This document shows, piece after piece, positions 51,453-59,744 of a stretch of 64,000 nucleotides of DNA. Both the position numbers and the translations under genes were made by a program. The DNA lies in contig CANMLU010000008.1 in NCBI GenBank assembly GCA_947498815.1, forward strand, positions 124,001-188,000, read 5' to 3'. Origin of the DNA: an uncultured Aquimarina sp. (GTDB taxonomy: Bacteria > Bacteroidota > Bacteroidia > Flavobacteriales > Flavobacteriaceae). The notes below the pieces were generated by a model. The model did no database searches. It was not told the origin of the DNA and was given only the letters and a program-made list of their open reading frames with translations. Each line of letters opens with the position of its first letter. Position 1 is the stretch's first letter.

Positions 51453-52225
51453 CCCCAGAAGAAAAATATGAGTTGTTTGAAAAGCATTGCAGCCAAGAGC
51501 TTTCGATTAATGAAAAGGCACGGCTAACTAAGTTGCTTCAGGATGATGATGTTTTAAAAGAAGAATTAAAAATGTATCAGGAGGCGCATTCGCATTTGGA
51601 TAGACGTTTTAATTCGGAAAAAGAACAAGCAACATTAAAAAAGAACCTTGAGTCTATAGGAAGCCAATTTTTTTCGAAACAAGAAAATAATGAAAAGACG
51701 AAAAAAGAGGTTAATCAAGAAATCAAGGAAAAATCAAAAGTAATTAAAATGCCTTCTTGGGTGTATGCTGTTGCTGCTAGTGTTGCAATTATCATCGGGG
51801 CATATTTTTTCAATCAGAACGATCCTGTGTATCATGATTATGCCGATATTCCAAAGTTATCGATTGTAGAAAGAGGAGGGCAGGAAGAGAGTATAAAAAA
51901 TGCAGAAAAAGCGTTTAACTCAAAAAATTATGTGGTTGCAGAGAAATATCTTTCAGCTCTGCTGTCAAATGATAAAAATAATTCGGAGTATCAATTCTAT
52001 TATGCTGTATCGTTACTTGAACAAAATAAACATATTGAGGCAACACAGGCTTTTAAAATGCTACACCAGGGAAAATCTGTTTATAAACACAAAGCCTTGT
52101 GGTTTGAGGCGTTAAATCAACTTAAACAAAAAAGATACGATCAATGTTCAAAATTGCTTAAAAAGCTTCCCAAAGAAGCCGAAGATTACAATAATGCTCA
52201 AAAATTACTAAAAAAACTCAACTAA
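51449..52225 (+). CDS. Anti-sigma-like membrane protein with TPR, second copy
   Basis: 258 residues. N-terminal anti-sigma-like helices (about 1-90, LFEKHCSQELSINEKARLTK), one transmembrane helix (about 106-124) and external TPR helices (about 145-258; AEKYLSALLSNDKNNSEYQF). It matches the protein at 8854 in architecture and in blocks such as DLPSLIKRG against DIPKLSIVERG. It should hold its sigma factor at the membrane until an envelope signal arrives. Confidence 0.88.
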   Translation: MTPEEKYELFEKHCSQELSINEKARLTKLLQDDDVLKEELKMYQEAHSHLDRRFNSEKEQATLKKNLESIGSQFFSKQENNEKTKKEVNQEIKEKSKVIKMPSWVYAVAASVAIIIGAYFFNQNDPVYHDYADIPKLSIVERGGQEESIKNAEKAFNSKNYVVAEKYLSALLSNDKNNSEYQFYYAVSLLEQNKHIEATQAFKMLHQGKSVYKHKALWFEALNQLKQKRYDQCSKLLKKLPKEAEDYNNAQKLLKKLN

Positions 52226-52246
52226 TTCTGTTGTAATTAATTGATT

Positions 52247-52276
52247 AAAAACAGTGTTAATTAACACTGTTTTTAC
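52247..52276 (+). terminator. Perfect 30-bp palindrome terminator
   Basis: TAAAAACAGTGTTAA followed directly by its reverse complement, ending in a T run. It lies 22 bp after the anti-sigma stop codon. Confidence 0.8.
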
Positions 52277-52359
52277 TCTTAAGAGAGATAAAAAACGTAA
52301 TTTATAGCAAGGAATCATTTCCAGATTTTTCAGTAAAATTAAATTAAAAAAGTTGGATC

Positions 52360-52650
52360 ATGGGAACAATTAATCAAATTAAGCATATTGAAAAAGAGCA
52401 AATACCATTTCTTCATTTTCCGCATCAGGAGGTATTAAATAATAAGAGAGAAAAACGTGATCGATACCGAAAGTTGCGTAGAGCATTGACTTTGGGGAAT
52501 CTGGAGCATCTAAAAGTGAAGATTGTTTTTGCAGATGATGAAGGAGCCAAAGAAGTAGAAACTACAGTTTGGGGGATAACAGAGAAATCTGTAATCTTGA
52601 AACAATCTACAGTGATCCCCTTGGAACGTGTTATTAGTATCGTTAACTAA
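52360..52650 (+). CDS. Conserved small hypothetical protein
   Basis: 96 residues. A basic start (NNKREKRDRYRKLRRALTLG) is followed by five beta strands (LKVKIVFADDEGAKEVETTV, VILKQSTVIPLERVISIV), the fold of Sm-like or SH3-like small proteins. This gene is often found near tatD in Flavobacteriia as far as I recall. Nucleic-acid binding is possible but not shown. Confidence 0.7.
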   Translation: MGTINQIKHIEKEQIPFLHFPHQEVLNNKREKRDRYRKLRRALTLGNLEHLKVKIVFADDEGAKEVETTVWGITEKSVILKQSTVIPLERVISIVN

Positions 52651-52695
52651 AATTTTATACTAAACGAGTATAAATAATTGCATGCAAAATTTAGT

Positions 52696-52703
52696 TACTT
52701 TTG
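52696..52703 (+). promoter_or_regulatory. -7 promoter box TACTTTTG of tatD
   Basis: Exact TAnnTTTG only 4 nt before the tatD ATG at 52708, so the mRNA is predicted to have almost no leader. It also rules out the longer open frame that starts at 52678. Confidence 0.7.
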
Positions 52704-52707
52704 CGGC

Positions 52708-53496
52708 ATGATACTTACCGATACTCACACCCATATTTATAGCGAATCTTTTGACGAAGACCAGGATTTAATGATGCAACGCGCCATGGATAATGGGGTG
52801 CAACGTTTTTTTGTTCCGGCTATCGATTCAACGTACACTGGAGCTATGTATGATGTCGAATCCAGATATCCAGAACATGTTTTTTTGATGATGGGTTTGC
52901 ACCCAACACATGTAAAGGAGAATTATAAAGACGAATTAACTCATGTAGAAGAGGAGTTGAAAAAACGATTTAAAAGTAATTCTAATAAAAAGTTTTATGC
53001 AGTAGGGGAGATAGGGATTGATTTGTACTGGGATAAGACTTCTTTGACCGCTCAACAAGAAGCGTTTAAATACCAAATTGGATTAGCCAAAAAATACAAA
53101 TTACCGATTGTAATACATTGTAGAGAGGCCTTTGAAGAAATATTCGAAGTTTTAGAATTAGAAAAAAGCGATGATCTTTTTGGAGTTTTTCATTGCTTTA
53201 CAGGAACTATTGAAGATGCCAAACGAGCGATAGGTTACAATATGAAACTTGGTATCGGTGGTGTAGTGACTTTCAAGAATGGTAAAATAGATCAGTTTTT
53301 AAATCAGATTCCTTTGGAGCATATTGTTTTAGAAACAGATGCACCTTATCTGGCTCCAACACCGTATCGTGGAAAACGAAATGAAAGTTCTTATTTAATT
53401 AATGTATTGGAAAAACTTGCTACAATATATCAAAGACCAGAAAAAGAAATAGCCGCCATTACTACACAGAACTCCAAAGACATATTTAATGTCTAG
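52708..53496 (+). CDS. tatD: TatD family metal-dependent DNase
   Basis: 262 residues, TIM-barrel hydrolase. Metal-binding motifs are all present: DTHTHIY (HxH), EIGIDLYWD, HCREAF, HCFTG and ETDAPYLAP. TatD proteins are 3'-5' exonucleases or DNases linked to DNA repair and turnover. The ATG at 52708 begins right at the conserved DTHTH stretch. It is followed 39 bp later by ansA on the same strand. Confidence 0.94.
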   Translation: MILTDTHTHIYSESFDEDQDLMMQRAMDNGVQRFFVPAIDSTYTGAMYDVESRYPEHVFLMMGLHPTHVKENYKDELTHVEEELKKRFKSNSNKKFYAVGEIGIDLYWDKTSLTAQQEAFKYQIGLAKKYKLPIVIHCREAFEEIFEVLELEKSDDLFGVFHCFTGTIEDAKRAIGYNMKLGIGGVVTFKNGKIDQFLNQIPLEHIVLETDAPYLAPTPYRGKRNESSYLINVLEKLATIYQRPEKEIAAITTQNSKDIFNV

Positions 53497-53535
53497 GACA
53501 ATACTATTTGGTTTAAATTTTGTTCATTTGTCATC

Positions 53536-54570
53536 ATGAATACTTCGCCAAACATACTACTTATATATACTGGTGGAACCATTGGTATGATTAAGAACTT
53601 CGAAACAGGAGCGCTGGTTGCTTTTGATTTTGATGAGTTGTTGTTAAATATTCCAGAACTAAAGCAATTAGATTGTTCCATTAATACGATAAGTTTTGAA
53701 GAGCCTATTGATTCTTCGGATATGAATGTAGAACGTTGGGAAGAATTGGGTGATATTATTAATGAGGCTTATGAGAATTACGATGGATTTGTTGTTTTGC
53801 ATGGTAGTGATACAATGTCTTACACGGCATCGGCTATTAGTTTTATGTTCGAAAATCTGGCAAAGCCGATTATTTTTACTGGATCTCAGTTGCCCATAGG
53901 AGATTTAAGAACCGATGCCAAAGAAAACCTAATCACAGCGGTTCAAATTGCGGCTTTACGAGAAAAAGGAAAGCCGGTCATCACCGAAGTTGGTCTTTAT
54001 TTTGAATATAAATTACTTAGAGCCAATAGAACTACAAAAATAAACGCAGAGCATTTTGAGGCATTTCAATCCTTAAACTATCCATGCTTAGTGGAGTCAG
54101 GGGTGCATTTAAAAGTTAATAAATCCTTTTTGAAACCTGTTAATCGGCGTAAAAAAATGGTGTATCATACCCATTTTGATAACAATGTTATTATTATAAA
54201 AATGTTTCCCGGGATTAATGAGAGTATCTTAAAAAGTATCTGCTCTATTGAGGCGATAAAGGGTGTAGTGCTCGAAACATATGGAGCAGGTAATACTACT
54301 ACTCAAAAATGGTTTATCACTATAATTAATGATCTTGTAAAAAAAGGGATTCCGGTTGTAAATGTAACGCAATGTGCAGGTGGAAGTGTCGAAATGGGCA
54401 AATATGATACCAGTGTAGCCCTTAAAAAAGTAGGAGTAATCTCTGGAAAAGACATTACTACCGAAGCTGCGGTCGCCAAGTTAATGTATTTATTGGGAGA
54501 ACATTTACCTCTTAAAGTGCTAAAAACCATATATGAAGCTTCTCTTCGCGGGGAAATGTCAGAAAATTAA
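53536..54570 (+). CDS. ansA: Type I L-asparaginase
   Basis: 344 residues, cytoplasmic, no signal peptide. Both Thr-containing motifs are present: IYTGGTIG (residues 10-17) and HGSDTMSYTASA, followed by FTGSQLP and DLRTDAKENL. The C-terminal small domain has VVNVTQCAGGSVEMGKYDT. It converts asparagine to aspartate and ammonia. Typical length. Co-directional with tatD. Confidence 0.95.
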   Translation: MNTSPNILLIYTGGTIGMIKNFETGALVAFDFDELLLNIPELKQLDCSINTISFEEPIDSSDMNVERWEELGDIINEAYENYDGFVVLHGSDTMSYTASAISFMFENLAKPIIFTGSQLPIGDLRTDAKENLITAVQIAALREKGKPVITEVGLYFEYKLLRANRTTKINAEHFEAFQSLNYPCLVESGVHLKVNKSFLKPVNRRKKMVYHTHFDNNVIIIKMFPGINESILKSICSIEAIKGVVLETYGAGNTTTQKWFITIINDLVKKGIPVVNVTQCAGGSVEMGKYDTSVALKKVGVISGKDITTEAAVAKLMYLLGEHLPLKVLKTIYEASLRGEMSEN

Positions 54571-54636
54571 CGCCTTAAATTTTAGTTCCTAACATTTTTT
54601 TCGTTATTTGGCGATCAATTTTTCTGGAAAAAATTA

Positions 54637-54724
54637 AGAGAGGTGGCCGAGTGGTCGAAGGCGCACGCCTGGAAAGTGTGTATACGTCACAAGCGTATCG
54701 AGGGTTCGAATCCCTTCCTCTCTG
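54637..54724 (+). tRNA. tRNA-Ser (GGA)
   Basis: 88 nt with acceptor stem AGAGAGG/CCTCTCT, D-arm GGTGGCCGAGTGGTCGAAGG, anticodon loop CTGGAAA (anticodon GGA), a long variable arm as in all class II tRNAs, and T-arm AGGGTTCGAATCCCT. The discriminator base is G. The 3' CCA is not encoded. Confidence 0.97.
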
Positions 54725-54806
54725 CAATATATTTAATTTTTTGACAGATTTTATATTATTTTTATATCTTTAACCCTTTAACTAATTAAAATTAAGAATC
54801 AGCGCA

Positions 54807-55610
54807 ATGAAAAGATTATTTTCTATTCTGGCAATCGTAGCGGTAATGGCTTTTGGAAACTTACAAGCGGCTACTGCACCTGCCCAGTTATTAACGGCAA
54901 ATGTGCAATTATTAATTGCTCCTATAACTACGACAACAACACAAGATGATGTAGCAGAAGATGCTACAGAAGAGTTATCCTTTCATCAAAACCTTAAAAA
55001 GCGTTTTATTGAAGGAGGACCTGAATTCATGGGAATCGTACTTTTATGTTTGATCCTAGGTCTAGCGATTGCAATTGAAAGAATTATCTTTTTAAATCTT
55101 TCTACTACAAACACTAAGAAATTACAACAAAACGTTGAAGAAGCTTTAAATAGCGGAGGTGTTGAAGCAGCAAAAGAGGTTTGTAGAAATACAAAAGGAC
55201 CTGTTGCATCCATCTATTATCAAGGTCTTGATAGAGCAGACGAGAGTATCGACGCTGCCGAAAAAGCTGTTGTAGCTTATGGTGGAGTTCAAATGGGACA
55301 ATTGGAGAAAAACGTATCATGGGTATCGTTATTTATCGCTCTAGCACCAATGCTTGGGTTTATGGGTACGGTAATTGGTATGATCCAGGCATTTGATAAA
55401 ATTGAAGCAGCAGGTGATATGCAACCTTCTCTTGTAGCAGGTGGTATTAAAGTAGCACTTCTTACGACAGTATTTGGACTTATTGTTGCAATTATTCTTC
55501 AAATATTTTACAACTATATCGTTGCAAAAATTGATAGAATAGTGAACGATATGGAAGACGCATCGATTACTTTAATCGATATGTTAGTGGCTTACAAGAA
55601 CAAGAAGTAA
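54807..55610 (+). CDS. exbB: MotA/TolQ/ExbB proton channel
   Basis: 267 residues. Signal-like start then three transmembrane helices of the ExbB/TolQ family (about 72-93, 175-200, 215-240). The conserved APMLGFMGTVIGMIQAF and GGIKVALLTTVFGLIVAI stretches line the proton path. With the ExbD proteins downstream it powers TonB-dependent transport or related envelope work. First gene of a four-gene operon ending at the terminator at 57324. Confidence 0.93.
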   Translation: MKRLFSILAIVAVMAFGNLQAATAPAQLLTANVQLLIAPITTTTTQDDVAEDATEELSFHQNLKKRFIEGGPEFMGIVLLCLILGLAIAIERIIFLNLSTTNTKKLQQNVEEALNSGGVEAAKEVCRNTKGPVASIYYQGLDRADESIDAAEKAVVAYGGVQMGQLEKNVSWVSLFIALAPMLGFMGTVIGMIQAFDKIEAAGDMQPSLVAGGIKVALLTTVFGLIVAIILQIFYNYIVAKIDRIVNDMEDASITLIDMLVAYKNKK

Positions 55611-55705
55611 AAACGTTAGGTTTTTTATCTAACTGTAAGTACGTTTAATTTATTCTTGTTATGTAACCGGAATGCCTATGGTATTCCAAATAAAAAAATA
55701 GAGAC

Positions 55706-56179
55706 ATGAAAATTTCTAAAATATTATCATATGTTGTACTAGGAGTTGGTATCATTGGAGCGATCCTTTGGTATGTAATGAGCAGTTCAATTAGTAATTT
55801 GATGGATCAAAATGGTGTTTCTGAAGCTAGAGAACTTCCTTTGGAAATGGCTAGCCCTTCAGTCGATCCACTGTATAGTCTAACATTGATTATTTTTGTA
55901 GTGACCATTATTGCTACTTTGATCGCCGTGTTTTCAACATTGGCAAAGAACCCGGAAGGCCTTAAAAAAGCAGCTATAGGTATAGTTGTTTTTATTGTAA
56001 TAATTGGTATTGGTTTCGTTTTAGCAGAAGGGGTAGAGACTCCTATGAAAGACGGAGAAATACTTTCTGCAAGTGGATCAAGGTGGGTAGGAACCGGATT
56101 GTATGCATTTTACGTTTTGGCTGCAGCAGCAGTTGGTTTGATGTTCTTATCTGGTATTAAAAAATTAATAGGTAAATAA
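55706..56179 (+). CDS. Membrane protein of the ExbB/ExbD operon
   Basis: 157 residues with about four transmembrane helices (at about 8-25, 52-75, 88-108, 130-152). No family name that I can give. It lies between exbB and exbD with 2 bp before the latter, so it is translated with them. Similar small proteins occur at this place in Flavobacteriia and may be an accessory subunit of the motor. Confidence 0.75.
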   Translation: MKISKILSYVVLGVGIIGAILWYVMSSSISNLMDQNGVSEARELPLEMASPSVDPLYSLTLIIFVVTIIATLIAVFSTLAKNPEGLKKAAIGIVVFIVIIGIGFVLAEGVETPMKDGEILSASGSRWVGTGLYAFYVLAAAAVGLMFLSGIKKLIGK

Positions 56180-56181
56180 TT

Positions 56182-56790
56182 ATGGCAAGAAGATCAGCAC
56201 CAGAAGTAAATGCAGGGTCTATGGCCGATATTGCATTCTTACTTCTTATATTCTTCCTGGTTACTACTACCATCGAGACCGATAGTGGTATTAGCCGTAA
56301 GCTCCCTCCTCCACAAGAGGAGAATGTCGAGCCACCAGTTCTTAAAGAAAAGAATATTTTTGTAGTAGAACTGAACAAAAATAATGACTTGCTAGTCGAA
56401 GAAACTCCTATGGAGTTAAAGGACCTTCGAGAAGCAGCAGTTAAGTTTTTGGATAACGGTGGTGGAAGTGGAGAAGATGGATGTAGCTACTGTCAAGGAG
56501 CTAGAAGTTCTTCTTCATCAGATAACCCTACCAAAGCTGTAATATCTTTACGTAATAACAGAGAAACTAATTATGCAACCTATATCGCAGTTCAGAACGA
56601 ATTGGTGGCGGCATATACAACATTACGTAATAGAGAAGCACAACGTCTTTTTGGTAAATCTTTTGTTCAAATGGAAAAAGATCTTAAAGATGTAAATTAT
56701 AGCGGAAGTAAGGATAGGCTTAAAGAGGACATTAAAAAGATACAATTCTTGTTCCCAGAGAAGCTCTCTGAAGCAGAACCAAAGAAATAA
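56182..56790 (+). CDS. exbD: ExbD/TolR-type protein, long form
   Basis: 202 residues, one N-terminal transmembrane helix (about 12-33; NAGSMADIAFLLLIFFLVTT with the key Asp of the proton path) and a periplasmic domain. Unusual for ExbD, it has an insert GGGSGEDGCSYCQGARSS with a CxxC pair. A paralog with the same insert is at 57654. It pairs with the shorter ExbD that follows. Confidence 0.9.
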   Translation: MARRSAPEVNAGSMADIAFLLLIFFLVTTTIETDSGISRKLPPPQEENVEPPVLKEKNIFVVELNKNNDLLVEETPMELKDLREAAVKFLDNGGGSGEDGCSYCQGARSSSSSDNPTKAVISLRNNRETNYATYIAVQNELVAAYTTLRNREAQRLFGKSFVQMEKDLKDVNYSGSKDRLKEDIKKIQFLFPEKLSEAEPKK

Positions 56791-56814
56791 TAATAACGTA
56801 AATAAAGAATTCTT

Positions 56815-57300
56815 ATGTCTAAGTTTAAAAAGAAAAAGAGTGGTGAGTTACCTGCTATCTCTACAGCTTCATTGCCAGATATTGTCTTTATGTTATTATT
56901 TTTCTTCATGGTAGCAACGGTAATGCGTCAAAATACTTTGATGATAGAAAATAAATTACCTATTGCAGATCAGATTGAAAAATTGGACAAGAAAGGACGT
57001 GTAATGTATATTTATGCTGGAAAACCTAGTTCTAGATATAGTGCAAGCGCAGGATCACAAGCTAGAATTCAACTTAATGATAAGTTTGCCAACCTTGCAG
57101 ATATTAAACCTTTTATACTAGCCGAAAGAGCTGCTACCCGTGAAGAATTAGTTAATTCTTTGATTACCGCACTCAAAGTGGACGGGCAGACTAATATGGG
57201 TCTTGTTGGGGATATAAAAAAGGAATTAAGAGAGGTTCAAGCATTAAAAATTAACTACACAACACGTGTAGGAAATGCATTGGATAATCTTAAAAGATAA
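56815..57300 (+). CDS. exbD: ExbD/TolR-type protein, short form
   Basis: 161 residues with one transmembrane helix (about 18-38; ISTASLPDIVFMLLFFFMVA, proton-path Asp in LPDIV). The periplasmic part ends with KINYTTRVGNALDNL. Bacteroidota motors commonly carry two unlike ExbD proteins, which may form heterodimers in the ExbB ring. It is followed by a strong terminator. Confidence 0.9.
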   Translation: MSKFKKKKSGELPAISTASLPDIVFMLLFFFMVATVMRQNTLMIENKLPIADQIEKLDKKGRVMYIYAGKPSSRYSASAGSQARIQLNDKFANLADIKPFILAERAATREELVNSLITALKVDGQTNMGLVGDIKKELREVQALKINYTTRVGNALDNLKR

Positions 57301-57323
57301 TAGATAATAATCTTATTATATAC

Positions 57324-57350
57324 AAACCCTGCCATTGGCAGGGTTTTTTT
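57324..57350 (+). terminator. Terminator of the exbB operon
   Basis: AAACCCTGCC/GGCAGGGTTT with a 3-base loop and a T run. The remaining gap to 57653 holds no gene and presumably the promoter of the second exbD pair. Confidence 0.9.
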
Positions 57351-57653
57351 GTTGCCTTATTTTTGTTCATACCAGTACGTTTCAATTTCGTACTTCGATC
57401 AATTCCGAGTTTCTTTTTTTAATATAAGTGACTATTCCCGTTCAAAGTGGCATAACAATTGTTGCTATATAAATTATAACTGTGATCTATACTATACCAA
57501 AAAGATCAATATCTAACCTTCCAAAAAACTTGATATTGAATAATAGATAAACTGGTTATTATTTTATAAAACACTTCGTCTACATAATTTCATATCATCC
57601 AAGAGCACGGTTTGCCAATGTTGTAAGTAATTATTAACTAAATATGTTTTATT

Positions 57654-58262
57654 ATGACAAGAAGATTAGCACCAAGTGTTAATGCGGGGTCTATGGCCGA
57701 CATCGCATTTTTATTACTCATCTTTTTTCTGGTTTCCACAACAATTGAAACCGATGCTGGGATAAGCAGGAAATTACCTCCTTTAATCGAAGACACTCCG
57801 GATATTGTGATAAGGGAAAGAAACCTCTTTAGGGTCGAAATAAATAAATTTGACGAATTATTGGTAGAAGATATTAGAATGGATATCAAAGACCTTAAGA
57901 ACGCAGCTATGGCATTTTTGGATAATGGGGGAGGATCTGGTGAAGACGCCTGTACTTATTGCAAGGGTAATGGCGATTTAAAATCATCGGATAATCCAGA
58001 AACAGCTATTATATCTCTTACCAACAATAGAGAAACGAGTTATGCTATGTATATAGCTGTTCAAAATGAATTGGTGGCGGCATATAATGAATTGCGAAAT
58101 AGAGAAGCCCGAAGAATGTACGGTATTTCTTTTGTAGATATGGAAAAAAACTTGAAGGATGTACGTTATGGTGGAGATAAGAATATCTTAAAAGCAAGGA
58201 TTAAAAAAATCCAGTCAATGTATCCAGAAAAACTTTCTGAAGCAGAACCTAAAAATCAATAG
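57654..58262 (+). CDS. exbD: ExbD/TolR-type protein, long form, second copy
   Basis: 202 residues, the same length as the protein at 56182 and closely similar along its length: start TRRLAPSVNAGSMADIAFLL against ARRSAPEVNAGSMADIAFLL, and the CxxC insert reads DACTYCKGNGD. It lacks an accompanying exbB, so it must use the ring made by the gene at 54807 or one elsewhere. Tandem duplication of the exbD pair is the simplest origin. Confidence 0.9.
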   Translation: MTRRLAPSVNAGSMADIAFLLLIFFLVSTTIETDAGISRKLPPLIEDTPDIVIRERNLFRVEINKFDELLVEDIRMDIKDLKNAAMAFLDNGGGSGEDACTYCKGNGDLKSSDNPETAIISLTNNRETSYAMYIAVQNELVAAYNELRNREARRMYGISFVDMEKNLKDVRYGGDKNILKARIKKIQSMYPEKLSEAEPKNQ

Positions 58263-58278
58263 TAACCTAATTCATTAT

Positions 58279-58758
58279 ATGATGTCTAAATTTAAAAATA
58301 AGAAAAATACACAGTTGCCAGAGATATCCACAGCGTCATTACCAGATATTGTGTTTATGTTACTCTTCTTTTTTATGGTCGCTACAGTGATGCGTAAAGA
58401 TGTATTAATGGTAGAAAATAATTTACCCTATGCAGATCAGGTAGAGAAACTTGATAAAAAGAACCTGATTATGAATATTTATGCAGGTAAACCAAGTTCA
58501 AGATATCATTTGGGTTCGGAATCTAGAATTCAACTCAATGATAAATTTGCAGATGTCAAGGATGTTCAATCATTTATTTTGGAAGAGAGAAGATCCAAAA
58601 GAGAGGCGCAGCGTCCTTTTCTGATTACTTCGTTAAAGGTAGATGAACATACCAAGATGGGGCTTGTAGGGGATATTAAGAAAGAGTTACGAAAGGTTGA
58701 GGCATTGAAGATTAATTATACCACTAGACAAGGAGAGGCAAAAAATAACCTTAAATAA
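58279..58758 (+). CDS. exbD: ExbD/TolR-type protein, short form, second copy
   Basis: 159 residues, paralog of the gene at 56815 (ISTASLPDIVFMLLFFFMVA retained, end LKINYTTRQGEAKNNL). It starts at either of two successive ATG codons. It is co-transcribed with the long form 16 bp upstream and ends at a terminator at 58799. Confidence 0.9.
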   Translation: MMSKFKNKKNTQLPEISTASLPDIVFMLLFFFMVATVMRKDVLMVENNLPYADQVEKLDKKNLIMNIYAGKPSSRYHLGSESRIQLNDKFADVKDVQSFILEERRSKREAQRPFLITSLKVDEHTKMGLVGDIKKELRKVEALKINYTTRQGEAKNNLK

Positions 58759-58798
58759 GGTTCAATTAGAAGGAAAAATCTTTTGCAGATAGATATAC

Positions 58799-58829
58799 AA
58801 ACCCGCCTTAATACTTGGCGGGTTTTTTA
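58799..58829 (+). terminator. Terminator of the second exbD pair
   Basis: AAACCCGCC/GGCGGGTTT with a 9-base loop, followed by a T run. Confidence 0.88.
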
Positions 58830-58921
58830 ATTTCTTGACTGTATATAGTCTTCATCTATTTCTTAAGATTTGTACTTTGTGCGGTAATAATTTTTTTAGT
58901 ACATAGGAGTTTATATTGATT

Positions 58922-59125
58922 CTATAAAGGGCAGAATGAGCCAAAACCTGTTCCGCATTGAGCAATTCCACCAGTACCACAACCCGATACAGTTAAACCG
59001 CAGATTACAAGAAAGCGCCTACCATTAATGGTGATAATAAAGGTTTGTCGTCCTCCTCCATTTATATATTGCTGTGCCTCTTTACTTAAGAGCTGTGCGC
59101 CTTTTAAATTTGATAGTTTTTTCAT
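58922..59125 (-). CDS. Cys-rich GG-leader peptide (67 aa)
   Basis: 67 residues from the ATG at 59125; the longer frame upstream is not supported. The leader MKKLSNLKGAQLLSKEAQQY ends INGGG, the form common in flavobacterial bacteriocin-like peptides. The core has a basic strand (FIITINGRRFLVICG) and a Gly-rich tail with four Cys in total (SGCGTGG, AQCGTGFGSFC). A disulfide-stabilised bacteriocin or lasso-like product is possible. No exporter or modifying gene is adjacent. It differs from the 0.1-4.2 kb family in leader sequence. Confidence 0.75.
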   Translation of the reverse strand: MKKLSNLKGAQLLSKEAQQYINGGGRQTFIITINGRRFLVICGLTVSGCGTGGIAQCGTGFGSFCPL

Positions 59126-59744
59126 AATATTATTAATTTGGATTTTGTTAATTGTTGTTATAAAAAACCTTGTATACTTCCATGTAGTAATACAAATATC
59201 TAAAACCAGCTCTTCGTATATCACTCACTATATAAAGATATGATTTTTTTCTTATCTTAAAAAGACTAAAAATGGTTGTTCTCTTAATGCTCTTTCGGTA
59301 GATATTGTTAATGCTATGCTGTATAAACTCACCATAAGGGTTTAATGGCATTTTTACCTGCACGAATACTTTCTGAGACTCAAATACTGAGTTGGTAATC
59401 TATGTATTGGCCTCAAAAATAGTAAAACTATGTACTTTAGTACATCTCGCTTTAGCTTCTAAAAACGATTATCTTTATAATACGTCAGAACAAAGGTTAA
59501 ATGATCAAAGTGTTTCTTGGTTGACTGTTTATAAAGTTTAGAGTACAAAGTATCGTTATGATGTTCTAAAAAAACCAAATATTTGCTTTAACAACCATAT
59601 TGGAGACGCAGATCGAGTTAAATATTTTGACCAAGATTATTTTAAAATTAAATTTTTTAGTTTTTGCTTCTTTTACTTATTTTGATTTTGTTTTATGAAG
59701 TTTGTCTAATTTTTTAAAGAAATACGTTTATTTTAGTGTCCTCT
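59126..59744. other. Gene-free stretch
   Basis: About 600 bp, A/T-rich. A 71-codon minus-strand frame (59148-59363) is present, but its composition and lack of any motif argue against it. The part from 59126 to about 59260 should hold the promoter of the Cys-rich peptide (ATATCTTTATATAG at about 59229-59242 on the minus strand). The rest shows nothing that I can support. Confidence 0.4.

Noticed and set aside
52678-52707. Longer TatD starting at 52678
   Set aside because: A perfect -7 box lies inside that extension, and TatD proteins begin just before DTHTH.
59148-59363. 71-codon minus-strand frame upstream of the Cys-rich peptide
   Set aside because: No motif, no signal, it covers the likely promoter region of the peptide gene, and the composition looks random.
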